From: Sophora flavescens | Lineage: Eukaryota > Streptophyta > Magnoliopsida > Fabales > Fabaceae | Assembly: GCA_030762895.1 (NCBI GenBank) | Contig: CM061069.1 | Coordinates: forward strand, 26,407,404 to 26,471,403 | Direction of reading: 5' to 3' | DNA length: 64,000 nt | Shown here: positions 22,542-32,840 of the stretch, in pieces | Layout: each line of letters begins with the position of its first letter | Numbering within the stretch: the stretch's first letter is position 1 | Notes under the pieces: generated by a model | Databases searched by the model: none | The model's input: only the letters and a program-made list of their open reading frames with translations | What the model was told of the DNA's origin: nothing | Program-made: the position numbers and the translations under genes

Positions 22542-23573
22542 CAGAGCAAATTTCTCTACCCATCCATTATTCTATGAAATGTGTTGTTGGAGCTAAAATT
22601 ATATTTTTGGAAGTTCGCCCTAAATGTGGAAAAATGTAAAAAATGAAGAATTTCGATGATCCAATATTCTAAGAAAAGATGTGGCTAACTCGACAGTATT
22701 GGGTCGACGTGAAGAAGAAGGATTGTGAAGGATGATGACTAGCAAGGACTTTTCGACAGTCGAGTAAGAGGAGAAGTTCAGAGATTATTGTCCAAGTTAT
22801 GATTCGACTGAAGAAAGGGATATAAGACACAGAAGGCTCGACAGTGTTGTCGAGTAAATTGTATATATATTAGTATAAATTAATATTATTATTAGTAAAA
22901 ATTAATATTATTATTAGTTATAACTGCCAAATACATATGGCATGTAATAAGGTAGGTAGTTATTTCTTACTATTGCCTATAAATAAGGCCTGTCTGTATC
23001 ATTGTAAAGAGTTAGATACTTGGAATAAATCCTAAACATCTCATTTAGGCAGATTTATGTATCTGACTTTGAAGTATGCTTCCATTTTCATTCCAGTACT
23101 TTACATTTCCGGTCCTTTTAATTCCTATTCTTCAATTTCTAAGTCTTTAAAGTTCCTTACATTACTGCATTTTTACATTTCATTGCTTATTCTATCCTTT
23201 TCAGTCTTTTAAACCTTCATTTACTTTCAGTCTTTACTTTCTTGTCATTTACTTATTTGTGATTTATTTCCTCTCAATTTTACTTTCATGTCGAGTGTTA
23301 CATGCTTTACTTTATGTTTCAGCCATTTAAATGCTCTTCTTTAAACTCATGTAATTTAGGAGCTTCCCTTTACTTATTTGCATTAAAACATTTTGATCTT
23401 TAAACTTGCATTAAAATCTTTCAATTTTCACGTCTTTATAGTTCTTACATAACCACTAACACATCATTAAATACACCTACGAGATTACCACATAAATCGA
23501 GAATCCCATACTTGTTTTATAAATATTCATTTGTTGTCGCTTTTAGTGTCTTTACCAAAAATCACAGTAAACA
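22542..23573 (+). repeat. 5' LTR of a second Tat-type element (Tat-2), start uncertain
   Basis: Plus-strand LTR ending ...CACAGTAAACA at 23573, directly before a primer-binding site like that of Tat-1. The left edge is unclear: from about 22770 it resembles the isolated LTR at 62560-63274, while 22545-22680 may be flanking sequence. The right part is a long run of short pyrimidine-rich phrases (TTTACATTTC, TTTACTTTC). The sequence differs strongly from the Tat-1 LTR, so this is a different family. Confidence 0.7.
22978..22985 (+). promoter_or_regulatory. TATA box in the Tat-2 LTR
   Basis: GCCTATAAATAAGG is conserved with the related LTR at 62697-62704, which supports it as the LTR promoter core. 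Confidence 0.6.
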
Positions 23574-23594
23574 AATTGGCACGCTCGGTGAAAC
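23574..23594 (+). other. Primer-binding site of Tat-2
   Basis: AATTGGCACGCTCGGTGAAA follows the LTR end without a gap. It matches the Tat-1 site except for a few substitutions. Confidence 0.75.
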
Positions 23595-23640
23595 GAGTTT
23601 AGAGTAACTCGTTATTAAAGTGTCACATTGTAATGGTTTC

Positions 23641-23919
23641 ATGCGTTTGAGAAGTGGAAAGTTGATATCTCTATCTACTTCATCTCAAAGCATACGTAGT
23701 ATGAGTAACGTTGAAACCCAACCAATGAATGTGAGTACCACCGACACGCACTGTTGCTGTTAGCACTCCTTTTGCTACGACAGTAGGGGCTACAGGGTCG
23801 ACAATGGCTGCTTTCACGATCCTAGTAGTATCAGAAATTGGTACCGTGCCCCCCACATTCCATGCGACCTTTTCTCAAACAGGGCAGGCATTCCATTCTT
23901 CGCCTGCTCAAGCAAGTAA
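23641..23919 (+). pseudogene. Gag start of Tat-2, frameshifted and cut by a CACTA element
   Basis: ATG at 23641 gives MRLRSGK, as in Tat-1 gag. The frame stops at 23761; similar low-complexity Ala/Thr/Ser-rich sequence continues in another frame to 23919, where CACTACAAAAAAG begins. The rest of this element is not found next to it. The gag core at 32841-34140 has the same orientation and could be a displaced part of it or of another copy. Confidence 0.75.
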
Positions 23920-24887
23920 CACTACAAAAAAGTCCAAATAGTGACCAAAATTTAGCAACCGATACCATCCGTTTCTATTTGCAACCGAAATGGTGATTTA
24001 TATCTCAGACTCTAGGTATGGTTACTTTTACACATTTAGCGACCGATTTTGGTGGTTGCAAACTCGTTGGTCTCTAAATCGGTCGCAAAACCGACAAGTT
24101 TGAAAGTCAAACTTCGTTGACCACTTAGCAACCGAATGTAGCGACCGTTTTTATTCAACGGTAATATTTGACCTAGTTAGTAACCGAATTCATATCGATC
24201 GCTAAAGCGAATTAAAATGAATTTAAATTAAAGCCATTCAGCGACCGAATATTCGCTTAAGTAAATAGCGACCAATTTAGCGACTGACTATTTCGGTCGC
24301 TAAAACTAAAAAAACCTAAATCACGAAATCTCCCCTTTCCTTCCTCCCTTCTTCATTTTCCTTCTCTCTGAGCTCTCCTCCCTACCTCCACCATGTCACT
24401 CCTGCCACCACAAGGACCACCGCAAGGACCACTACAAAGGTATCCCCCTACCCCCTTCCTCAACAGTTGCTCACATTCATTGAAAAATTTTGTTTGGTAA
24501 TTCAATTTTACCTTTCTGCTTGTATTGGAAAATCTGAAAAATTGATGTGAATTTGTGGTAACCTTTGATAGCTTATATCATATTTCAGTTAAATTGTTGA
24601 TTAATTTCTCTTAATGTTCAGAATTAATTTGATGAAAGCTTGTTAGCAAAGGATTGTATAGTGTTTAATGTTCATGATTGGGTATCTTAGTGAAAAGGGG
24701 GATTCTTTGTGGTGTTTTTGATACTGCATAATCTCTATATCCATGAAAGTTCATGCCCATTCATATGTTGTTTGCTAATTTTTTTTGAAGTGGTTCACAT
24801 GAAAATAGTGTTTGTTACTTGAGTTTTAATGCTTTAGATTTAGGGTGATTCTTAGGATTGCACGTGTTGGTTTTGACAGTCGCCAAA
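23920..24887 (+). mobile_element. CACTA-2: left end of a CACTA element, right end not found
   Basis: Begins CACTACAAAAAAGTCC at 23920. The first 390 bp are packed with AGCGACCGA or slightly diverged AGCAACCGA motifs, the subterminal pattern of CACTA-1. From 24310 it changes to a pyrimidine-rich leader-like segment, an ATG near 24392 with repeated CCACCGCAAGGAC, and AT-rich sequence. CACTA-3 starts at 24888. No matching right terminus was seen up to 32.8 kb, so the element is truncated, or extends through 28954 and lost its end. Confidence 0.75.
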
Positions 24888-25469
24888 CACTACAAAAGAA
24901 AACCTATTTAGCGACCGAAGATTTCGGTCGGTAAACATGATAATTCGGTCGCTATACAGTATAGCGACCGAATTAGCGACCGAATTAAGGGGGTAGCAGA
25001 AACCCTGGTCGCTAAATGTTTAGCGACCGAACTTATATTTCGGTCGCAAATCTGCGACCGATTTTTCGGTTGCAAAAGTATATATTTCGGTCGCCGTATA
25101 GTTGGTCGCATACCTAGCTCGCCTAATTTGGTGACCAATATTCGGTCGCTATTTCGGTCGCAAAATTTTGATTTTTTTTTCCTGTAACGATCCTGCCGAC
25201 CAAATATAGTTTTTCAACTATTACCCCATTGATTTTTAATTTCTGATATAAACAAAATACACCAATATTTTTTTTAAATAAATAGAAAACATAAATATGA
25301 TGTACTAATGATCCAAAACACCACAGTCAATATGATCAAGAAAACATATACATTAATTAACGCAAGTTTAATAATGGTTTATAAAAAAAAGTTTAATAAG
25401 TATTAATTAACGATCAAAACATAAAAATAAACCACAGTCAATAAGTACTAATCAAAATATCAAAACTCA

Positions 25470-25859
25470 TCAATCTTCCAAAGGGATGAACATGTAGAAA
25501 CGAGAACCCCTAAGGTACTTAAACTTTGCCAATGCACCAGTGGACAACAAATACAACTCCCTGATACCATTTGTATCTGTTGCAAAATATGGGCGATCCT
25601 CATGGATTACTATATTCCCATTGAACAGATTTCCGCTTTTGTCTTCAATAGTCACAACACGCGGTATTTGTTGTCCCCAACGACGGTAGAATGATCGCGG
25701 GATTGAAATCAAATCCTGCAAATACACAAGAACAATTTAGTAAATGATTAGTTTATGCCTTAACCATCATTACGTGAATCCGATCGTTATTCTTAAGTTT
25801 ATGAGATACTGTACCTGATCTATATGGATGGCTGTCTCAAAACATTTAGTCGGGTCCAT
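25470..25859 (-). CDS. Small two-exon gene, B3-like domain remnant
   Basis: Exon 1 (25859-25815) encodes 15 residues from an ATG (MDPTKCFETAIHIDQ). A 99-bp GT-AG intron follows. Exon 2 (25715-25470) encodes 81 residues. The joined frame is phase 0 and open, 96 residues in all. Exon 2 starts ISIPRSFYRRWG and contains PRVVTIEDKSGNLF and GSRFYMFIPLED, a pattern like a B3 DNA-binding domain (first strand, basic loop, last strand), but the recognition-loop residues are poorly matched. Real B3 genes are longer, so this is a fragment or the 3' exons of a larger captured gene whose first exons may lie toward 28.4 kb. The B3 assignment is tentative. Confidence 0.5.
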
Positions 25860-25891
25860 TTTCTGATAAAACGATAAGGAAAACAAGTCAT

Positions 25892-26164
25892 ATGTCTAAA
25901 CTTCATCAAGTGATAATAAGAAAAGATGGAAAGATCCATGTAGCATACTATCATGTTAAAATAGAACAAAGAAATGCAACTTCACATGCAACTTTACATG
26001 TTAGCAAACATAGTAGTTTTCAGGAAAGCAGATGCTTTTACGTCGTTTTGAAGGATGGTCATAGAGAGGACTTTTCCTACCGGAAGTGCCTAGATAACCT
26101 AGTAATGATGGTCATCAACAACTATTTCTGGAAAGCTCCATTTCCTAATAAAACAAATGAGTAA
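25892..26164 (+). pseudogene. DUF3223 (DeCL-like) domain fragment
   Basis: A 90-residue open stretch without known N-terminal context. It contains KHSSFQESRCFYVVLKDG followed by REDFSYRKCLDNL, which strongly resembles the DUF3223 domain found in plant EMB514/DOMINO1-type nuclear proteins and at the C-terminus of the largest Pol IV/Pol V subunits. The typical end of the domain (a YF motif) is only weakly visible (NNYFWKAPFPNK). It lies 32 bp from, and divergent to, the B3-like gene, so CACTA-3 may have captured pieces of two genes. Family recognition is from memory of the motif. Confidence 0.55.
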
Positions 26165-28040
26165 AAAACCAGAGTTGTTTTCATAATATTGTGTACAAAG
26201 CTGCTTTCTAATGTGAATAATGTTTTAATGATGACGGCACGTCATGCATGTGCCTGGCAAACTGTGCCTAGCCCTTCATTTTATCTAACCCTATACTTAA
26301 TCCTTCATTATCTAAGAGACTCGCTTTTGTTGGCTTCAAGAAGAGACTTTCTAATTAAGCTCATGGACTTTAAATTAGTAAATGAATATTAACAACAACA
26401 AAGTCATGCCATTTACGAACTAATAACACTTTATCAATTCATTCCAATGCTTATAATGTAAATATATACAAATATGATTCCATAATCATTTCCAAACAAG
26501 TTATCAATAAATACATATCAAATTATTCTAATTACATTGATTCATTGTTATTGAAAGATTTTTATTTTAAAGAGAATAAACTATTCTTCATAGCAATCCA
26601 AATGTATGAACATGCTCAGATATAAGTACCAGCCTTCAATAAATTTACATCATCAAACAGAAAAGAGATAAGTAGAATTACCAAATGAATCCGATTCAAA
26701 ATGAGTGAACAAGAACTTGAAATCCCTAAAACCCTCTTTTGAAATTTTTGAAACAGATTCAGACAAGAACCAACAAATTCATGGATTCCAAACGAATCAA
26801 AATACAATACAATCAGAATGCATACACGTACAATACGATATGAAATTATTCAAGTAAACAGCTGCATCACAGAGGCTATAGATCATACTATTGTGAGATA
26901 TTCAAAGACATAAATTCAGCCAAGATATGGAAAGATAAACAGATTGTGGTCGATGCAGTCCGCAATCACGGTCCGATGCGGTTTCAGTGGCCACCGCAAC
27001 CGAGATGTTGCGGCCGCATCACGTGATGCAGTCCACAATTTAAAACCTTGATCTTCACACTCATTCTCACTCTACCAATTTCCCAATACAAATATTAAAA
27101 TTTATAAATCACAAAACTTTACTTGACAAATCCAACAAAAAAAAGGAATTGGCAAAGTAGCCACACTTACTCTCCTCTGTCAAAACTCTTTGCTCTCCCC
27201 GTAATTTTACCTTCTCTTAAGCAACCCGTATCATATTCTTAATTTTCTAGTTTAAACAAATCTCACATATCTCATATCAAAACATATCTTCCACAAATCT
27301 CAGTATTAAATATAAGATATGAATCTATTAACAAGATTAATTACAAATTAATGTCTGTAATATCGCTCTCAATCTCTTTTATCCACAATTTCTTGCCATT
27401 ATCTCTACATCTCTACAACACATCTCAATTAATGTCACCCCTTCATATACCTTTACCAATTCCCCAAACAAGTATTTATAACCCATAAGAATTAAACTTG
27501 ACAAGTAACCACTAACCACCATAATTTTTTTTTATAAACAAGCAAGTCGTGTACATAAGAGTACAAGAAGTGTTCTAATAACCCGATACATCATTACACT
27601 TAACGGTCCATTCTATAATCAACATAAAATGGATTAAAACCAAAACCTGATTGCAATCAAAGCAAAACTAATTGCTCTCCACACAATTAATCTTACTTTC
27701 TACAAGCAATCTTTATCATATACTTGGTTTCTTATTTTAAACAAATCTCACATCTCATATAATGACATCTATTATATGTATCTTAATATTCATTACATGA
27801 TATAAATATATGAATGAAAATTGAAAACCACAGTAATTTTTAAATAGGAATTTACATCAAGATTACTCACAACTTACATTAGAAACAATGGTAAGGTGTT
27901 CTACTCAATCACAGTCACCTATATCACAACTCACAACTCACATGAAATACACAAGTAGCTCTTCTCAGTAGTAAGCAATAAAGCAAGCAATGAAACAATG
28001 AAGCAAAATAAAAAATGATACATAGAGAGTCCATGCATGG
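26165..28040. other. AT-rich interior of CACTA-3
   Basis: No coding signal. Intron-like AT-rich DNA. It includes a MITE-like unit at about 26945-27053 with several CCGCAATC/GCGGCCGC-type words. Confidence 0.5.
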
Positions 28041-28400
28041 TTACCTCAAGGCAGAGCAGGGAATGCACAAAATGAGGAGAGAAGAGGGTAGGAGGAGCTC
28101 TGCGCGTGCGTGGTGACCGGAGAGCTGCGTATGGCGGCCTGAAACAGAGGGGGCGGAGTATGGCGGCCTGAAACAGAGGGGGGGATTAAAAACAGAGCAG
28201 GAAGAGGGGAAAGGAAGAGAGGAGAGGAAGAGGGAAGAGATGGAAGAAGAGGAGGAGGAGGACGGAGGCTTACCGGAGACGGCGGTGGTGGCGGTGCCCA
28301 CTGCACGGTGGTGGCGGCCTGAACGCGAGGGAGAAGATTGAAGATGGGTGAGGGAGGAAGGAAGAGAAGGCAGAAATGAGGAAGAAGGGAAATATTTCAC
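28041..28400 (-). other. Leader and first exon-like segment of CACTA-3
   Basis: Minus strand is Pro/Ser-rich low-complexity sequence from pyrimidine runs. A good donor (GGTAAGCC) occurs at about 28275. This resembles the 5' leader and first exon of a transposon transcription unit; the predicted peptide has no recognisable domain. Confidence 0.4.
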
Positions 28401-29039
28401 GGTTTTATGGATTTATAATTTGGCGACCGAAATAATCGGTCGCTAAATCGGTCGCCAATCACTTAAATAAAAAATGGTCGCTAAATTCGATCGCGGGATG
28501 AGTTAATTTGAAATTTGAATTCATAAATTTAGCGACGGAGTATTCAATCGGTCGCTAACACGCACGATTTTAATTTTTTTACGCGCCGTTTAGCGACTGA
28601 ATTCAAATCGGTCGCAAATGTAAATAAAATTTAACCGTTGCATTTAATTCGGTCGCTATTTCGGTCGCTAATAATACATAAAATTTCTGACTTTCAACCG
28701 TTGCATTTAATTCGGTCGCTATTTCGGTCGCTAAGAAGGGATAAAATTACTGACTTTTAAGTTCCTTTATTTAGCGACGGAAATAGCGACCGATAACCCT
28801 GCTACGCTCTATTTGGGTCGCAATTTCGGTCGCAGTATTATCTCTAATCACTACTTCATGTAGATCCTACAATCGGTCGCCAGTTCGGTCGCAAAAAGCA
28901 ACCGAAAAATTCGGTCACTATTTTCGGTCGCTAAACAACCTTTTTTTGTAGTGAAAACCGCACTGCGATCGTTATTGCAGCTGCATCGATCGCATTTTTC
29001 CACAATTGTTCGCAATAATTGAAAACGCAACACGACCGT

Positions 29040-29522
29040 GACAGCAATTTAAAACCTTGGCCGTGCTCTTGATCACATCTGCCAATCGAATATCAGATTC
29101 CATCCTCTTTGCCTGCATGCATTTGGCAAATGTAATGTAACATCAACATTCAGCAATGCAAGCTATATCAGCTAGAAATGATTGTTGTGATAATCAACAG
29201 TGCAACATGGTAAATGAAAACTAATTCCAACCTGTTGTGTAGAAAATATGACAGGATGAAGGTAATTCATGTCATTAGTAGGAATAACAACATTTGTCAA
29301 AGTATCAGCCACGCGAATTCCTAAAAGAATTTCACTATTTTTTTTATGAAGAGGAGTCTTGTCATATAAAGGGGCCAAAACCTTTGTCAAGAACCACAAC
29401 CCGGCTTTTAACAACCATGATCTTGGGAAGTTGACCATCTTGCATTGCATTCCCTTTTTTTTCCCTACAATAATCCCAATGCTACTCTCTGGTTGACTGT
29501 CATTGCAAAAGTCACTCAACAC
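29040..29522 (-). pseudogene. Patatin-like phospholipase gene fragment
   Basis: Minus-strand reading at 29522-29172 includes APLYDKTPLHKK, then TLTNVVIPTNDMNYLHPVIF, the conserved block of plant patatin-like lipid acyl hydrolases just after the catalytic Ser region. A following exon-like stretch at about 29115-29050 reads AKRMESDIRLADVIKSTA, where the family has the KDALLSDICIGTSAAP region, but here degraded. The catalytic GTSTGG motif and the DGG oxyanion motif are not found. It is a fragment, possibly with one intron. It lies between CACTA DNA and inverted repeat IR-1 and could be an ancient host gene piece or a captured one. Confidence 0.65.
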
Positions 29523-30477
29523 TTGCTTCTATCATTTGCTACCACGCACATGTTAGGATCTGAAGTCCAAAACTTTGCAAAGATATAAATACAATGAGTT
29601 AAGGAAAGAATTACATGGATCATGGAAAACATGAACACAAGGAGATTTGCCATTACTCACTACATTACAAAGAACATACAATAAAACACCATTGCAATTA
29701 ACACATGATACACATGCCGTGTCCCATAATTCAAAGGACCACAACACAGTGCTAGCCATCATCGTGGCGACACCATTTTATCCAATAGTTTCCAGTACAA
29801 GTCCACCGTAGTCCGCAACACATCATTATTAGGTATTCTCTCTTGCCTAGTGGCTTTCTAAATTCCTGAAGCATTGAAGAAATGAAGATGATTGAAATGA
29901 AGAAATGGGTATTAGGGTGCGACTCGACTATTCATTTTAATTAGATAGTTCTTTTCTGAAGAAATGGAGAGCCACTTCAGATTAATTGCAAACGTGGAAG
30001 AAATGGGAAGATGCGGTAAATAGTGATCTGATGTGTCAATAGCAGGTTTTGAGCTTTTATTTTAATATTTTATGATATGGACCTATGTGTACTACAAGTC
30101 ATTCTAGAGACTTTGTTCTGCATAATGTTCTCTCATACATTATTCCGTGTTTCCCTTGAGATAATCTAATAAATGAGGTTATTGTTGAATATTTTTAGTT
30201 GGTTAGATATTAATGCTTTCCCATGTTTGTTACCCCGAGAATAACTGCTCCTCCTCCTCTCTCCTTTGTGAAGGACTTCTTTACTTTTCATTATTTTCTT
30301 GGAGTTGAGGTAAGTCATTACTTTCTCTTAGTCGTTGGTTGTGTGGTATATATAATGTGTTGTTGTTTGTTAGTAGAGAACGGAGCTTAATAAGGTGTGA
30401 TATCTTGTCCAATAGGCATGATGCTAGTTGTGTATTGATAATTTATGAACTATACATATGTGAATGCTGTTAGTGTA
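29523..30477. other. Unassigned stretch
   Basis: Contains a 69-residue minus-strand open stretch (29762-29553) of unknown nature and otherwise no signal I can name. Confidence 0.4.
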
Positions 30478-31254
30478 TCTCAAAGTGAACCAAATGTGGC
30501 TCTTGAGGCGGTCTTATATGTTGGATTGGAATATTGGATTATTGGGGTAGAATCAAGGGCACACTAGCACGACGTGTTATTAAGGTAAATAAAGGGAGGG
30601 TGCTGTTTGTGGGTTGTGGGGCTGAATGGAGGGTCCTGTTTAATTTGTGGAGTTCTAGAACTTTATGTAGGTTGAAAGCAGTTATGACCATTTATCTATT
30701 GGACGCAGTTTCCATGGAGAGAAGGCCAGTGTTGAAGGTTGTAATACATGTTGCTTCTCTGGTTTTGGTTTGAACAGCCTAGGTGGGAGCAGAGGAGGGA
30801 AGGCGTTTCTTTTTGGCAATGAGCAATTAGGGTTATTTAGGAACATCAATGAGACCAAGCAGCCTCTTTCTGAAACGGAGTGTGGAAGATGGAACACGTT
30901 CTTATTGAGGAAAAGGTCGTATAAAGTTTTTTAAAGGAGGGTGGAACTAATTTAGATAGAGTTGTATTTGGGTCATTTGAGCGGCAAGGAATTATAACAT
31001 TGATAATATATAATTACAAGTATGCCGTTAATGAAATTAACCCGTTCTCCGTGTTTTCTTGGTTCCCAGAATCGAAAGTTAAAAACAGAACAAAAACATC
31101 TTTAAGATGTTCTCAATTTATTGTTTTAAAAACTAAAAAACAACTATTGTTTTGAGAACACATTTTACAGAACAATATAAACAAACAAGTTTTTTTTGTT
31201 CTTTTATTTTTTAAAACAAAAAAACAATTCTCTAGAACTGTAAACAAACAGACC
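30478..31254 (-). mobile_element. Truncated Harbinger-like element (copy in IR-1 left arm)
   Basis: Reverse complement of 35765-36523. The terminus next to copia (...AAACAAACAGACC) is kept; the other end is missing because the duplication stops at 30478. A minus-strand fragment encodes a peptide unlike any domain I know; the plus strand near 30795 reads GRKAFLFGNEQLGLF, matching RRKTFLFGDERFGLF in the right arm. Confidence 0.7.
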
Positions 31255-31258
31255 CTAA

Positions 31259-32270
31259 GTTCTTCTTGAGTTCAGGCACATACCCCACATCAGTTAATGT
31301 TCTCACAATACCATTAATCATCTTGACTTTCATCGTACCTTCACCAGCTATACAACAAGCACCATCATTCCCCATTAAAACTTTGCCACCATCAACATTT
31401 TAGAATGTGGCAAACCAATATCTATTAGGCGTCATGTGAAAGAACATGTAGAATCAAGAATCCAATAATCTTCGTTGTCGTTATATGAGACAAAAAGAAC
31501 ATTTCCACCATCTGATTCTTCTGAGGCAAGAGTTGCTCCACCAGACTCTGAAGTACTTGCATTGTCTTGCATGAGCTCTGGACAATTTTTCCTCCAGTTC
31601 CCTTCTTTCTGACAATTATGACATTTTTTTTCTTATCCCTGTTTCGTGATTTAGACCGCCTTCTTTGGAAGATATTCTCTTTTCCACCATTTTTCCTCTT
31701 ACCATTAGACCCTTACTAGAGCTAGTATCACCATATGAATCGATGATGCTCCTTTTCAATTCCCAAAACTGTAATGTTGTTTTCACCTCCTCCATGGACA
31801 GTGAGCTCCTACCAAAAATTATCTTCTCTAGAAAATTGTCATAAGCCCTCCGCAAAGAACTAAGAAGAAGAATAGCTTGGTCCACATCATCAACAACAAC
31901 ATCAATAATCTTTAAACTAAGAACATTTTGGTAATAATTATCAATATGTTTGTGAATGGACTCACCTTCATGCATTTGCATAGTATATAATTGTCTCTTC
32001 AAGCAGAGACGATTATGGAGAGACTTTGTAATGTACCGAATTTCAATCTTTGCCCAAAGCTTGTCGGCAGTCTTTTTCGCAGATACTTCTCCTAAAACTT
32101 CATCAGCTAGCGATAATAATATTGCACTATGCATCTTTTTCATTATCGTGTTCTTCTGTGCAGATGTTAGATCAACTGGGAACTTTGCTTCCCCTTCCAA
32201 CGTCATCTCATATTCTTGTTGCATGAGGAGAGCCAACATCTTAACCTGCCACAGATTGAAGTTATTTTGT
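31259..32270 (-). pseudogene. Copia gag and protease start (IR-1 left arm)
   Basis: Gag of the UBN2 type: KMLALLMQQEYEMTLEGEAK, ADKLWAKIEIRYITKSLHNR, LKRQLYTMQMHEGESIHKH, LLLSSLRRAYDNF. Further left on the minus strand come the CCHC knuckle remnant and the protease start near 31480-31420 with the DW(I)LDS-type site, up to the Harbinger junction. Premature stops and frame changes occur. This is the inverted duplicate of 34764-35761. Confidence 0.85.
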
Positions 32271-32322
32271 CAAGTAAATTTCACAACGTAAAATTTGTAG
32301 ACGACATAGCTTTGATACCAAT

Positions 32323-32594
32323 TTGTTGTGAAAATGTTGAAAAAAATTATTGAAGACAAACCCATAACTATATTACACAACACCCAGATGAACCTCAAGA
32401 TGAAAAGTAATAACAAATTACAATTCTCATATTTATAAAACATACTCTTCGATGATTACAAACTGTTTGAGTGACGGATATGCAACTTTAATAGTAAAAA
32501 CAAACTAAACCATTCAACGTATTTAGAAGTACAAAACATACTAAAAATAGTTGGAGTCTAAGATGATGTTGACTTTTAGCACTCCCCCTCAACA
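32323..32594 (-). repeat. Copia LTR in IR-1 left arm
   Basis: In minus orientation TGTTGAGGGGGAGTGC ... TTTTCACAACA, 272 bp, followed by AATTGGTATCAAAGC at 32322-32308, a near-perfect copia primer-binding site complementary to initiator methionine tRNA. It pairs with 34394-34663. Confidence 0.85.
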
Positions 32595-32840
32595 TCATCT
32601 CCCATTCTTCTTACTTTGTTTAATTGAGAGCGAAGCAATTCAAACTTGTTGGCATTTAAACTTTTCAGGAAATAATCTGCCATTTGATATGTTTGGATAT
32701 GTTTCATGTCAATCTCTTCTTGCAAAACTTTCTCCCAAATAAAATGATAGTACACTTCGACATGCTTAGTTCTTGCATGAAAAAATGGATTCTCTTACAA
32801 GAGCCAAATGTGAATCAAGGACCGAAAAACTAAGTGGACC
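32595..32840 (-). pseudogene. Copia RNase H C-terminus and polypurine region (IR-1 left arm)
   Basis: Minus strand includes DSHLALVRES and HARTKH-like sequence followed by VYYHF, then the short serine/leucine-rich copia tail leading into the LTR. The presence of a 3' end before the LTR and a 5' start after it means two copia elements in tandem once shared this LTR. Confidence 0.7.

Larger units (their letters stand above)
24888..28953 (-). mobile_element. CACTA-3: complete non-autonomous CACTA element with gene fragments
   Basis: Left terminus CACTACAAAAGAAAACC (24888), right terminus ...TTTTTTTGTAGTG (28953), with AAA on both sides as the 3-bp target duplication. Both ends carry AGCGACCGA/TCGGTCGCT arrays (24905-25165 and 28420-28935) like those of CACTA-1 and CACTA-2, so it belongs to the same family and could be moved by the same proteins. 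No transposase sequence is inside. It contains a small minus-strand two-exon gene (25470-25859), a DUF3223-like plus-strand fragment (25892-26164), long AT-rich intron-like sequence and a pyrimidine-rich, leader-like segment at 28041-28400, which suggests a minus-strand transcription unit starting near the right end. Confidence 0.92.
24868..29060. mobile_element. Possible MITE-like repeat split by CACTA-3
   Basis: Sequence on either side of CACTA-3 (GGTTTTGACAGTCGCC before; CCGCACTGCGATCG ... CAATTTAAAACCTTGG after) joins into a roughly 125-bp unit with GGTTTT-type inverted ends. A similar unit, ending CACAATTTAAAACCTTG, lies at about 26945-27053 inside CACTA-3. Two related copies suggest a small repeat, but the ends are not certain. 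Confidence 0.35.
30478..32840. repeat. IR-1 left arm
   Basis: Reverse complement of 34141-36523 over about 2.3 kb with scattered substitutions and small indels. From the outside in it holds a truncated Harbinger-like sequence, copia protease/gag, copia LTR and copia RNase H C-terminus. Both arms have the same junction between copia (protease ...PELKKN) and the Harbinger-like element, so the duplication came after that insertion. Confidence 0.88.

Noticed and set aside
28041..28400. Ser/Pro-rich minus-strand open frames as proteins
   Set aside because: Low-complexity translation of pyrimidine-rich leader sequence in overlapping frames.
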